The notes under the pieces are model-generated. The model searched no databases and was not told where the DNA came from. It saw only the letters and a program-made list of their open reading frames with translations. Made by a program: the position numbers and the translations under genes. From 2-12-FULL-60-25 sp964638165 (GTDB lineage: Bacteria > Patescibacteriota > Patescibacteriia > 2-12-FULL-60-25): a DNA stretch of 38,304 nucleotides. The stretch's first letter is position 1. Each line of letters begins with the position of its first letter. Positions 23,263-31,445 of the stretch are shown here, piece after piece. Location of the stretch: positions 1-38,304 of the forward strand of contig CAZWYJ010000001.1 of NCBI GenBank assembly GCA_964638165.1, in the 5' to 3' direction.

Positions 23263-24144
23263 ATGTTCCTTTACACCTTTTACCTCAAAGACTACGTCGA
23301 GTCCTACCGCTTGAGCTACGATCTGAAGACCCACCGTCTTCTTTGCCTGATAACCCCAGAGGCCCTCCAGGCCGTTCTGAGCCGACTGGATGAGGGCGGG
23401 GAGTACCTCATGTATCACACGAAGATCTGGGACGTCCCGATCGGCCCATTTCTCCGCGAACCGGAACGTTGGGGGTATAGTGGCTGCATAGCATCCGAAC
23501 GGGACGCGTCAACCGAAGGTCATGCCTTGATTTGCGACTTTTCAGATATGGCCGCGCTAACCGATGTCGAACGAAAATACCGGATGATCCGGATCGCCTG
23601 CAGCCTCTCCGTGCTCCTCGAGGCATTAAATGCCACGCTCGTCTCCCGCGAAGGCCGAGAGACGCATTCGGGGTATATGCAGTTCGCCACACTCGCAACC
23701 CACGCGAATGATAGAGTCGTCGGCAGCTTTCCTCTCGGCGGAGGATTTTCCCCAGAGGCGCGAGGGAGGCTGGAATGCAAAGCGCGTGCAGGAAACGCTG
23801 AAAGAGAATCTTTTCTCAATCACGCGTTTCAAGCCATGCGAGATGTCCATTCGTGCTTGGATCCGGAATACCGACAAAGAATCGAAAGCCGACCTCAAAC
23901 AAGCTCATTCCGCTGTTCCGATGGCGCGGTGGCCGCGAGCTTCATCAGCCCCGGATGGCGGATCAACCTTCAGAGCATGGGCGGAAGCCTCTTCGTCGAT
24001 CCGCAATGCGAGGAATCTTGGTGCTCTTCGACGCAGGGGAGAGCGATCGCAGAGTTCCAACCCCACAATACGGACGGACCGCTCCACCAACTCCCGCTCG
24101 TCGCAGGTTACGCGGCTCTTTGGGAGGCGCTCGCCTCGTCATAG
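23263..24144 (+). CDS. orphan protein of 293 residues
   Basis: Not recognised. The start is well supported: AAGGAG lies about nine bases before the ATG, and a strong intrinsic terminator begins two bases after the stop. The protein is soluble and has no signal peptide or membrane segment. It contains an N-terminal FLYTFYLKDYVESYRL stretch, a Gly-rich PLGGGFSPEARG segment near 160 and several Cys in the C-terminal third. An inverted repeat (CCCCTGAC at 23135-23142 with GTCAGGGG at 23183-23190) separates it from tsaC. It appears to be a single-gene transcript. Confidence 0.72.
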   Translation: MFLYTFYLKDYVESYRLSYDLKTHRLLCLITPEALQAVLSRLDEGGEYLMYHTKIWDVPIGPFLREPERWGYSGCIASERDASTEGHALICDFSDMAALTDVERKYRMIRIACSLSVLLEALNATLVSREGRETHSGYMQFATLATHANDRVVGSFPLGGGFSPEARGRLECKARAGNAERESFLNHAFQAMRDVHSCLDPEYRQRIESRPQTSSFRCSDGAVAASFISPGWRINLQSMGGSLFVDPQCEESWCSSTQGRAIAEFQPHNTDGPLHQLPLVAGYAALWEALASS

Positions 24145-24146
24145 AA

Positions 24147-24188
24147 GACTCCCTTGGCCATTCTCGGCCAAGGGAGTCCTACTTTTTT
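24147..24188 (+). terminator. strong intrinsic terminator
   Basis: GACTCCCTTGGCC (24147-24159) pairs exactly with GGCCAAGGGAGTC (24166-24178) around a 6-base loop and is followed by CTACTTTTTT. It ends the 293-residue orphan gene. Confidence 0.93.
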
Positions 24189-24193
24189 ATAAG

Positions 24194-24226
24194 AGAAGAG
24201 CCGTACTTGCGAGGTACAGCTCTTCT
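24194..24226. other. inverted repeat before the end of the minus-strand gene pair
   Basis: AGAAGAGC (24194-24201) pairs with GCTCTTCT (24219-24226), and GTAC pairs with GTAC inside, giving a stem of about 13 bp. It could end the minus-strand pair, although only a short T-rich stretch follows in that direction. Confidence 0.55.
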
Positions 24227-24263
24227 GGAGGGCTTGTATGCGCAAATACGGCTATGAGACGCG

Positions 24264-24602
24264 TCACTTGGGACATGGCAAGGGGACGGGGACAACGATC
24301 TGGAAACAGGAAAACGTTTCTTCGGCTTCGGTATAGGGCGTGCGGATGAGGAGGAATCGCGTACTCCACCCCCGCGTTCGCCTCATCACTTTCCGCACCA
24401 CGATCAGACCGTCTGACGGATCCGTCTTCTCGAAAAAGGATCTCTCGAAACAGGCGGCTTCATCTTCGCCACGGATCGTTAACAGAGAGCCTCTTCGGAA
24501 AAGCTCTACCCGTTGCCGCGCCGAATCCAGAATGATTCGATCTCCGTCCATGGGACTCGTCGACGACCCCTCACACACCAACTGGAATCTTACCGGAGTC
24601 AT
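24264..24602 (-). CDS. orphan small protein, second gene of a coupled pair
   Basis: Unrecognised 112-residue protein. AAGGAGG seven bases before the ATG at 24602 is a perfect ribosome binding site and rules out the longer start at 24644. It overlaps the end of the upstream gene by 32 bp, so the pair should be translated together. It is soluble, rich in Arg and beta-strand-like (GDRIILDSARQRVELF; LLTIRGEDEA), with a late RFLLIRTPY stretch. No domain is recognised. Upstream and downstream partners in this region are also orphans. Confidence 0.68.
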   Translation of the reverse strand: MTPVRFQLVCEGSSTSPMDGDRIILDSARQRVELFRRGSLLTIRGEDEAACFERSFFEKTDPSDGLIVVRKVMRRTRGWSTRFLLIRTPYTEAEETFSCFQIVVPVPLPCPK

Positions 24603-24942
24603 TCTCGCCCTCCTTTTTGGCCACACATGGTTCGAAGATGTCATAGCCGTTCTGCTCCTGCTTCAGAGCAAGAACGAGATCCGTCCCCATGGACGGCCCG
24701 AAAGTCTCGATCAAGCGACGACATCGCTCGCCCTGACCCGATACCGAGGAGAAGTCCTCCGCGAGCTCGATGATGCATGACCCCCTCGTCGCATCTTCCG
24801 ACGAAGACACGCTCTGCACGTATGTCGCGCCCACAGGACTCGAGGGATCCGGCCGAAGGATCTGAATGTAATTCTGGCTCCGCCGATGCAGGACAAGATC
24901 GCCCTGCAGAAGTCCCGTCCGTTTCCCTTTGTAAATGAGCAT
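24571..24942 (-). CDS. orphan small protein, first gene of a coupled pair
   Basis: Unrecognised 123-residue protein starting with MLIYKGKRTGLLQGDLVLHR. The ATG at 24942 is chosen over 24972 because purine-rich AAGGAAGGAA lies just upstream and the short-start protein has a clean beta-strand opening. Strands near the N-terminus (DLVLHRRSQNYIQIL) and a CIIELAEDF segment are visible. There is no membrane segment and no Cys pattern. A good promoter lies 45-75 bases upstream. The next gene starts inside its 3' end. Confidence 0.68.
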   Translation of the reverse strand: MLIYKGKRTGLLQGDLVLHRRSQNYIQILRPDPSSPVGATYVQSVSSSEDATRGSCIIELAEDFSSVSGQGERCRRLIETFGPSMGTDLVLALKQEQNGYDIFEPCVAKKEGENDSGKIPVGV

Positions 24943-24987
24943 GATCGCTATTCCTTCCTTGTTTGGATGCAAATTTCACGTGAGCGG

Positions 24988-25017
24988 AAAATAGCACGAT
25001 TTTTTTGATTTTGTCAA
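24988..25017 (-). promoter_or_regulatory. promoter of the coupled orphan pair
   Basis: On the minus strand TTGACA (25017-25012), an 18-bp spacer and TATTTT (24993-24988). It points at the gene starting at 24942. Confidence 0.72.
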
Positions 25018-25035
25018 TCATTCGTACCCTTTCCG

Positions 25036-25229
25036 AACCCACCCCTGCCCGCAACGCCTCGCGGACTCGGCTTGCGTGGCGGGCAGGTCTAACCCCTCCC
25101 TTATTTCTCGTCCGCCTAGGCGGACTCGAAAGGGAGGGGAACTCTTAAAGTGGCACCATCTTTCACAGCAAGCTCCCCTCCATGCGATTCCTCGCAAAAG
25201 CCTCGGAAGGGAGGGGCCGGGGGTGGGTC
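25036..25229. repeat. G/C-rich palindromic intergenic element, copy B
   Basis: Related to 4208-4342 and closed by the same CCCACCCC / GGGGGTGGGT ends. Nested hairpins are visible: CCTGCCCGC with GCGGGCAGG (from 25045), CCCCTCCCTT (25093-25102) with AAGGGAGGGG (25130-25139), and GTCCGCC-TA-GGCGGAC (25110-25125). The string TCCTCGCAAAAGCCTCGG is common to both copies. Copy B carries hairpins that copy A lacks, as if elements had been inserted into one another. The gene-free stretch 24973-25576 otherwise contains the promoter above and the RNA candidate below. Confidence 0.82.
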
Positions 25230-25385
25230 TCTTTGCAAAAAAGAGGGGAGAGAGAGGGGATGAAAGGCAAAGGTCAACATTGCCACTTCACGAAGCATGG
25301 ATAATGAAAAAAAATAATCTGGGCGGTTCGACAAAAAGAAAAAAGGGAATCACATGCACGAGATATCGCAACACGCAAAACCCTG

Positions 25386-25475
25386 CAAAAATGTGCGACG
25401 CAGGGGAGGGAAGGGGCAATTCGCGAATCACCCCTTGCCTCAAACCCAACTTGTCGCCAACCCCATGCGTCGCAC
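25386..25475 (-). ncRNA. candidate small structured RNA
   Basis: On the minus strand, the predicted start follows TATAAT (25488-25483) by about seven bases. GTGCGACGCA (complement of 25466-25475) pairs exactly with the complement of 25393-25402, and four more G-C pairs follow (CCCC 25461-25464 with GGGG 25403-25406). The transcript then ends in ATTTTTGC, a terminator-like tail. Within the loop AAGGGG and CCCCTT pair around the palindrome ATTCGCGAAT, leaving a single-stranded stretch of about 25 bases on the 5' side only. No open frame with translation signals covers it. I do not recognise the class; it is not SRP RNA, 6S RNA, tmRNA or RNase P RNA by any motif I can see. Confidence 0.5.
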
Positions 25476-25576
25476 AATGTTTATTATACGACACGTAGGG
25501 GTTATATTTAAGCCCGCCTCATTTACGTCACGATAAAACCTGGATATTCGCCACTAACCCGGCCACAGACCCATTC

Positions 25577-26403
25577 CTACTTGTAAAAAATCTTCCCCGG
25601 AACTCGAACGTCTACGTATTCGTAAATCTTTTCTTCTTTCTTAACCCTCATGAATTCATAATAGCTTTGGATCTGGCTCGCCAAGGGCTCCATAGTATCT
25701 ATATAGACGTCATACGGCTCAAACATCCGTAGAATCATCTTACTGGACGTGGCACGCTCCACGCTGGCGCTCCGATACCCGAAACCTCGTTCCCTGAGCC
25801 CTTCCATGGTATCCAACCACCTCTGCATCTGCGTATCCGTGATATACGCGTTCCCGACGATTGGTTGCGGATCAAGCGATCGAACCTCTAAAAGAGGCAG
25901 ACTAATACGCGAAGAGGAAGAATCATCAATCGAAGCCAGAATAGCGTCCTGTTCGGCGCCGGGTACGATTTCCCTCATAATGGAACCGGACCGATCCACT
26001 TGGTACATCCGCTCTCTTACGCGCAGGACAAGGCTCGTTTGTCTCTCCTCTATCTTGAGTCGTAAAATATTTGGAAGCTTTTTATCCACAGCTACGGATT
26101 GCACAAATAAACCTTCCTTTAAAAACGCTTCCAATTTCTCCGTATCCGTAAAGAAAATATTACCTTCCCGAAATGGGAATACGCGCTGTTCCTCCACCCN
26201 NNNNNNNNNAGACTCCCCACCCCATCTACCTGAATAACGCCTATCACGAAAAACTCAGAAAAGAAGAGAAAGTACGCCCAACCGACCAGCGCAATACCGA
26301 TGCACAAACTCAATGCGGTCCTCCGTCGTACGGATCGCAAACGTAAGCGGTCCTCGACGAATGCCCCTTCGACTCTCGGAGATGAAAATGGGAGTTTGAA
26401 CAT
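25577..26403 (-). CDS. ftsQ: FtsQ/DivIB-type cell division protein, interrupted by assembly gap
   Basis: Bitopic divisome protein linking early and late division proteins. Two collinear parts flank ten N at 26200-26209. The N-terminal part (26403 to the gap) has a basic cytoplasmic start and one transmembrane helix, about residues 30-54, then the POTRA-type strand VIGVIQVDGV. The C-terminal part (to 25577) continues with NIFFTDTEKLEAFLKE, LRLKIEERQTSLVLRV and the beta domain VDRSGSIMREIVPG. The two parts are in different frames across the N run, as expected if the run is a placeholder of arbitrary length. The gene would be about 275 codons. It begins 2 bases after the alr stop. Confidence 0.83.
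26200..26209. other. assembly gap of ten N
   Basis: Ten undetermined bases inside ftsQ. The reading frames on either side differ, so the true gap length is not ten, or a local error accompanies it. The sequence to either side matches a single FtsQ protein, so little is probably missing. Confidence 0.98.
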
Positions 26404-26405
26404 GA

Positions 26406-27548
26406 TTAGTGAACAATAATTCGCGGGATGCGAGGATTGATCCTCGTCAAAAATTCATAGTTGATCGTCCCGGCGAGATCCGCGATCTGCTCAGCGGAAA
26501 CGACTGACCCTTTCTGGGATCCGATGAGCACGACCTCATCTCCGGAGCGGACGCCCGGAATATCCGTCACATCCACCATCATCATGTTCATGCAAATTCT
26601 GCCAATGACTTTGCAGACATGTCCGCGAATGAGAACTCGACCGATGGATGAAAGCCCTCGATCGTATCCATCCCAATACCCAACTGGCAGGACGGCGATT
26701 CTGGAATTTCGCGTCACGCGCTCCGTCAATCCATAGCTTACGGGCGTTCCTTTCTTTACCTCCTTCACTTGAGCCACGGTTGTCTTCCATGTGAGCGCCG
26801 GCTTCAAGGCGAGCTTCGGGTATGCCTTGTGAATCGCAATCTGCGCTTCTCGACTCGGCCAGTACCCGTACATCGCAATACCCAACCGAACGGCATCAAG
26901 GCGCGTTTCCGGATACATGAGCGCCGCGGCGCTCGCTGCAGTATGATGGACGACCGGATGAATTCCAGCCTTCTCGAGTCGCTCACATTCACGCTCGAAC
27001 CGTGTGATCTGCTCCCGGGCATACGAGGGGTCGAGCGTGTCTTCGATGTTCGCAAAGTGCGTATACACGCCTTCGATCACAACCGAGGGAATCTTCCGGG
27101 CCGAACGGGCAAATGCCACAAGGGCGGCGCCCTCCAAACCCTGACGTGTCGTTCCGGTTTCGATTTTCAGGTGGAGTCGAAACGATCCCGGTTTTGCCGG
27201 AATCTTCCGAATCGCCCTGAGCATATCCATAGAGTACGCCACGGCCGAACACCGAAGTTTTACAAGATCTCCTATGCTCGCTGGCGGAATATACCCGATA
27301 ATCAGGATATTTTTACGGATATTCCGAGCCCGAAGCTCGCGCGCCTCCTCGAGGCTATCCACGACGATCCCGTCAACGAGCGGTGCGATGATCCGCGCCG
27401 TCTCGGACAATCCGTGACCGTAGGCATTCGACTTCATGACCGCCATCGAGGCCGAAGGTGCGATGATCCGCTTCAGGAAAACAAGATTGGACCGCAAGGC
27501 CGAGGCGGAAACCTCGACCCATGTTTTTCCCCTCACAATTCTTTTCAT
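26406..27548 (-). CDS. alr: alanine racemase
   Basis: PLP enzyme that makes D-alanine for peptidoglycan. The 380-residue protein (ATG at 27548) has the two-domain fold: PLP-binding Lys39 in AVMKSNAYGHG at the top of the barrel, the HFANIEDT region near 170 and the catalytic Tyr272 in VSYGLTERV in the C-terminal domain, followed by the GRICMNMMMVDVT active-site stretch. A longer in-frame start at 27662 would overlap serS by about 90 bp and is not needed. It begins 22 bp after the serS stop and is followed 2 bp later by ftsQ, so wall precursor supply and division are linked in one transcript. Confidence 0.94.
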   Translation of the reverse strand: MKRIVRGKTWVEVSASALRSNLVFLKRIIAPSASMAVMKSNAYGHGLSETARIIAPLVDGIVVDSLEEARELRARNIRKNILIIGYIPPASIGDLVKLRCSAVAYSMDMLRAIRKIPAKPGSFRLHLKIETGTTRQGLEGAALVAFARSARKIPSVVIEGVYTHFANIEDTLDPSYAREQITRFERECERLEKAGIHPVVHHTAASAAALMYPETRLDAVRLGIAMYGYWPSREAQIAIHKAYPKLALKPALTWKTTVAQVKEVKKGTPVSYGLTERVTRNSRIAVLPVGYWDGYDRGLSSIGRVLIRGHVCKVIGRICMNMMMVDVTDIPGVRSGDEVVLIGSQKGSVVSAEQIADLAGTINYEFLTRINPRIPRIIVH

Positions 27549-27570
27549 ACGTCGCGATATCAAGAGAACC

Positions 27571-28848
27571 CTATCCGATCCGATCAAAGCCGCAGTACGA
27601 AACAAGAGCCTCCGGGATACGAACGGATCCATCCGGTTGCTGTCCGTTTTCAAGGATGGCAATCAGTGCGCGCGATGTGGCGATCGCAGTACCGTTCAGC
27701 ATGTGCAAAAATTCCATTGACCCATCCGCACGCTTTACGCGAATACCCAAGCGTCGAGCCTGGAAGTCCGAGCAATTCGAGGTTGATGTGATTTCGCCCC
27801 ATTCGCCACGTCCGCCTTCGGCATTCGTTTTTCCCGGCATCCATGCCTCAAGGTCATACTTGCGCGTACACGGCGCACCCAGATCACCCGTGCAAATATT
27901 CAATACGCGATACGGGATTCCGAGCTTGGTCCAAATCGCTTCTTCCGTGCGCAAGAGTTCCTGGTGCATGGCCTCTGACTGCTCCGGTGACGCGTACACG
28001 AAAAGTTCGACCTTGGAGAACTGGTGAACGCGATACAAGCCATACGACTCCCGACCATAGGCTCCGGCTTCGGTTCGAAAGCAGTGCGAAAAGCCCACGA
28101 TACGAAGTGGCAAATCCTTTTCCTCAATCACCTCTCCTTGGTAATACCCGGCCACGGTAATCTCCGCGGTCCCAATGAGCGAGATGTCCTGATTCTCTAT
28201 TGAGTAAATTTGTGATTCATTCCCGCGTGGAACGAATCCGGTTCCGGCAAGCACCTCGTCCTTCGCCACGTCCGGCGTGGTCATCGGGAAAAAGCCGTGA
28301 GACATTGCCTCATCCAAGGCGTACCGGATCAAAGCCTGCTCCAGTATGGCCAACTTCCCCTTAAGATAGAAAAACTTATTGCCGGAAACCTTTGCACCTC
28401 GCTCAAAATCCAGAATATCCAAATCTTTTCCGATTTCGACGTGCGTTTTTGGATCTTGGATACTCGGAATCGTTCCGCAACGCCGAATTTCCTTATTATC
28501 CTCATCTGTTTTTCCAACCGGTGCTTCCGGAGATGCCATATTCGGCACCTGAAGCAAAAGCGTGGACCACTCCCCTTCCGTTGCGGCTAATGCCGTCTCC
28601 TTCGCAACCAAAGACTCCTTGATCCCCTTTCCGCGCTCAATGAGACCAGCACGCTCATCCGGGGAAGCGGACTTCATGGTATCCGCGACGTCGTTTCGCT
28701 CCTTTCGGATGGATTCGACCTCTTTCAAGAGGTCTAAACGCAATGCATCCAATCGCAAGAGCTCATCAATATCAACGCGCATATTGCGTCGCTCGCAATT
28801 TTCTTTTACCGCATCCGCATGTTCGCGGATAAATTTGATATCAATCAT
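27571..28848 (-). CDS. serS: seryl-tRNA synthetase
   Basis: Charges tRNA-Ser, and tRNA-Sec where present. The 425-residue protein begins MIDIKFIREHADAVKENCERR and has the long antiparallel coiled-coil arm (about 30-100) that recognises the tRNA-Ser variable arm. The class II core has motif 2 (GFSHCFRTEAGAYGRES), the serine-site TAEI, and motif 3 (LNGTAIATSRALIAILEN). It carries the SerRS-specific EITSTSNCSDFQARRLGI. Length and motifs are standard. It is the gene between greA and alr on the minus strand. A heptamer tract lies between its start and greA. Confidence 0.96.
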   Translation of the reverse strand: MIDIKFIREHADAVKENCERRNMRVDIDELLRLDALRLDLLKEVESIRKERNDVADTMKSASPDERAGLIERGKGIKESLVAKETALAATEGEWSTLLLQVPNMASPEAPVGKTDEDNKEIRRCGTIPSIQDPKTHVEIGKDLDILDFERGAKVSGNKFFYLKGKLAILEQALIRYALDEAMSHGFFPMTTPDVAKDEVLAGTGFVPRGNESQIYSIENQDISLIGTAEITVAGYYQGEVIEEKDLPLRIVGFSHCFRTEAGAYGRESYGLYRVHQFSKVELFVYASPEQSEAMHQELLRTEEAIWTKLGIPYRVLNICTGDLGAPCTRKYDLEAWMPGKTNAEGGRGEWGEITSTSNCSDFQARRLGIRVKRADGSMEFLHMLNGTAIATSRALIAILENGQQPDGSVRIPEALVSYCGFDRIG

Positions 28849-28860
28849 ACGAGAAGAATC

Positions 28861-28902
28861 TAGAATGTGGAATGTGAAATTTGGAGATCAGGGATAGAGA
28901 TG
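28861..28902. repeat. degenerate TAGAATG-type heptamer tract
   Basis: Six consecutive 7-bp words, TAGAATG, TGGAATG, TGAAATT, TGGAGAT, CAGGGAT and AGAGATG, fill most of the 63-bp gap between greA and serS. The words GTGGAAT/GTGAAAT recur in the same order at 34538-34551, so the two are probably homologous. Confidence 0.7.
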
Positions 28903-28911
28903 TGCCAAACA

Positions 28912-29376
28912 TTATCGAATATTCACGATGAGATACTCCGTTATCCCGGACGGCGTAATGACCTCCACCCGATCTCCCTTCTTCTTTCCGAGAAACGAGC
29001 TCCCGAGCGGAGATTCATTTGAAATCCGCCCGCCCGCAGGATCAGCTTCGCTCGAACCGACGATCTGAAACGATCGCTGAACCCCCTTCGCCTCAACATC
29101 AATCGTTGAGCCGATGTTCACCGTCCCCTCTCCACCCTTGGAATCCTTGATAACCTCCACATTATCGAGCTTGAGTTCCAGTTCGCGAATGCGACCCTCG
29201 ATGAAGGCGAGGGTGTCTTTTGCCTCATGGTACTCGGCATTCTCCGAGAGATCCCCCAGGGCTTTTGCCGCCTCAAGACGGCTAATCATCTCCGGTCGCT
29301 GGTGCTTCTTAAGATTCTCAAATTCAGCCCGGAGCTGCTCCAGACCTTCTTGTGTGAGATACGTCGTTTGATCCAT
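28912..29376 (-). CDS. greA: transcription elongation factor GreA
   Basis: Rescues stalled RNA polymerase by stimulating cleavage of the backtracked RNA. From the ATG at 29376 it has 154 residues, the usual GreA length. The N-terminal coiled coil contains LTQEGLEQLRAEFENLK and the acidic tip with the D/E pair in ALGDLSENAEYHEAKD. The C-terminal FKBP-like domain contains DPAGGRISNESPLGSSFLGKKKGD. An upstream extension to 29631 overlaps the preceding PBP2 gene and has no support. It lies between PBP2 and serS on the minus strand, separated from PBP2 by 116 bp that contains a CCTTTCAG...CTGAAAGG inverted repeat (29401-29442). Confidence 0.96.
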   Translation of the reverse strand: MDQTTYLTQEGLEQLRAEFENLKKHQRPEMISRLEAAKALGDLSENAEYHEAKDTLAFIEGRIRELELKLDNVEVIKDSKGGEGTVNIGSTIDVEAKGVQRSFQIVGSSEADPAGGRISNESPLGSSFLGKKKGDRVEVITPSGITEYLIVNIR

Positions 29377-29492
29377 AGACAATGAATGAAAACACGCATC
29401 CCTTTCAGAAGCGCGTAATGCATATAATGATGTGCTGAAAGGGTAGCAGGGAGCCACGGGAAGCGTCAACTGTATCAATCCCACAATCCCCC

Positions 29493-31442
29493 CTACTCCT
29501 GCAATTCCGACCATGCCTGCAAAATCTCGCCCGCGACCGGCACGGCATACCGAGACCCCTCCTCCCCTTCTTCGATGAGAACCGTCACAACGATCTTTGG
29601 CGCATCGAATGGCGCATACCCGGTAAACCATGCGTGATTCGGCTTATCTGATCGCCACTGCGCCGTTCCTGTCTTTCCGGCCGGAGCCGAACGCAAACCC
29701 GCCAGCGCCCTACCGGAACCAACCGTGACCGTATCACGCATCCCCTGCCGAACCACCTCCCAAACGCTCGCATCCGCTTGAATGATCGGAACGTCTCCGG
29801 AAGGCGCATCCTCGACGAGGTGAGGGATAACCGCACGACCGCCATTCGCAACGGACGCGGTGACACGGGCGATCTGCAGTGGCGTCACGAGCAAATCACC
29901 TTGGCCGATGGAAAGGTTATAGGTATCGCCGATATACCAACGCTCCCCCTTCGTTTCGAGCTTCTCTTCATCGCTCGGGACATTGCCGCTCGCCTCTCCG
30001 GCAATATCCAATCCCGTTGGAGAACCGAGGAAGAAGCGCTGCATCCAATCCGTGAGCCGATCCACGCCCAAGCCACGAAAATCCCCATAGCCTCCGCCGA
30101 TGTAGTAGAAAAAGGTATTCACGGACATGGAGATCGCACGACGAACATTCGTTGCGCCATGACCACCCGCGAGCCAATCCGGAAAGAACCATGGGCCAAC
30201 CGAAATACCTCCTGTGGAGATAACGGTCGTCTGAGGCGTGATGACACCCTCCTGCAAAGCCGCCACGGAAATCAGGGGCTTGATCACGGATCCGGACGGA
30301 AACTGCCCGGACCATGCGCGCGGAAACAGCGGATGATCTTCGTCTGCGAGTAGAGATGCGTACATCGTGCTCGAAACGTGCCCGGCGAACGCATTATTAT
30401 CGTAGGCCGGCCATGAGACAACCGCACGAATCGCACCCGTCTCAACATCCATCACGACCACGCTCCCCCGCGAGACCTTCGCACGCTCCAGACCGCCCTT
30501 CAGCGCGCGCTCCGCAGCCTCCTGCAATCGTAGATCAATGGAGAGCGTGACATCCTGACCATCGATCGGCGGTCGCTCTTCGAGCGTGGCGCACGGCCGT
30601 CCGAACGCATCCACCTCCACGCGACGCTCCCCGGCCGTTCCGCGAATCCTGTTCTCATACGCCCGCTCGATCCCCGCCCTTCCGATCTCGTCATTCCGGC
30701 GATACCCCAACTCTCTGTAACGCTCATAATCGCCCATCGCCAAAGGCCCCACATACCCGAGGACATGCGAGAGAGAGGGAATGTTGGCAGAAAATGGATA
30801 GCGTCGTTTTGCGGATGTCACGAGCATCACGCCTGAAAACTCAGGCAAGCGAACATTTGCAGCGATTGCCTTCTCATACGGAATATCCTTCGCAACCGTC
30901 ATCCACTCATTCGCTCGCTCTTCGGCCTCCTCACTATCCATCCCGGCCGGATGTAAAATCTCCAATACGTCGCCTTCGGTTCCGCCTACGATCCGGGAAA
31001 TCCAAGAAACCGTCTCCTGTCGTTCCCGCTCATCAGCAGGAAGATCCGACCAGCGGACGCGAAGGTCAAACGATGGGACGTTCTCCGCAATGACCGTGCC
31101 GTTCACGTCCCGAATAACGCCACGTCGCGCCGGAACGATCTCCGTCCGAAACCGATTACTATCGGCTAATACTCGATACGTTGAACCATTCGCCACCTGC
31201 AACCATCCCGCCCGCAAGAGCAGGACAACGAGGGCGAGGCAGACACACGCGTATCCCACGACCAACCGCCATTCCGGAATCACGCTCCCAACAAATACGG
31301 CGCGATCACGAACCTGCGTCACCTCATCTTCATAGAGAACTTCGTGGCGAATGACTTCGGAGCGATCAAGATCAATCCGAAGAGCCTTTCGCGACGTGGC
31401 CGGGATCCAAAACGGTCCTTTCTGTTCATGCCGATCATCCAT
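29493..31442 (-). CDS. mrdA: penicillin-binding protein 2 (class B transpeptidase)
   Basis: Monofunctional peptidoglycan transpeptidase of the cell-elongation complex, 649 residues. A cytoplasmic lead of about 55 residues precedes one transmembrane helix (about 58-80). The dimerisation/pedestal domain follows, then the transpeptidase domain with the active-site Ser385-x-x-Lys388 motif (SVIK), Ser440-Val-Asn and Lys590-Thr-Gly (KTGTAQW). Its position right after mreD and its transpeptidase type match PBP2 of rod-complex operons rather than the division-specific FtsI. A MrdA-partner RodA is not in this window. The start lies 3 bases after the mreD stop. Confidence 0.93.
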   Translation of the reverse strand: MDDRHEQKGPFWIPATSRKALRIDLDRSEVIRHEVLYEDEVTQVRDRAVFVGSVIPEWRLVVGYACVCLALVVLLLRAGWLQVANGSTYRVLADSNRFRTEIVPARRGVIRDVNGTVIAENVPSFDLRVRWSDLPADERERQETVSWISRIVGGTEGDVLEILHPAGMDSEEAEERANEWMTVAKDIPYEKAIAANVRLPEFSGVMLVTSAKRRYPFSANIPSLSHVLGYVGPLAMGDYERYRELGYRRNDEIGRAGIERAYENRIRGTAGERRVEVDAFGRPCATLEERPPIDGQDVTLSIDLRLQEAAERALKGGLERAKVSRGSVVVMDVETGAIRAVVSWPAYDNNAFAGHVSSTMYASLLADEDHPLFPRAWSGQFPSGSVIKPLISVAALQEGVITPQTTVISTGGISVGPWFFPDWLAGGHGATNVRRAISMSVNTFFYYIGGGYGDFRGLGVDRLTDWMQRFFLGSPTGLDIAGEASGNVPSDEEKLETKGERWYIGDTYNLSIGQGDLLVTPLQIARVTASVANGGRAVIPHLVEDAPSGDVPIIQADASVWEVVRQGMRDTVTVGSGRALAGLRSAPAGKTGTAQWRSDKPNHAWFTGYAPFDAPKIVVTVLIEEGEEGSRYAVPVAGEILQAWSELQE

Positions 31443-31445
31443 ACC

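Noticed and set aside
24238..24336. 32-codon plus-strand frame with GGAGG upstream (MRKYGYETRHLGHG...)
   Set aside because: It overlaps the 3' end of a better-supported minus-strand gene and no promoter is evident after the terminator at 24147-24188. The ribosome binding site keeps it worth a note.
25288..25494. Minus-strand coding frames over the candidate small RNA
   Set aside because: No ribosome binding site; the possible start lies in the promoter region and the product has no recognisable features.
29401..29442. CCTTTCAG...CTGAAAGG inverted repeat before greA as a promoter operator
   Set aside because: The arms are only 8 bp with a 26-base gap, and the TATAAT inside faces the plus strand, away from greA. 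Too weak to call.
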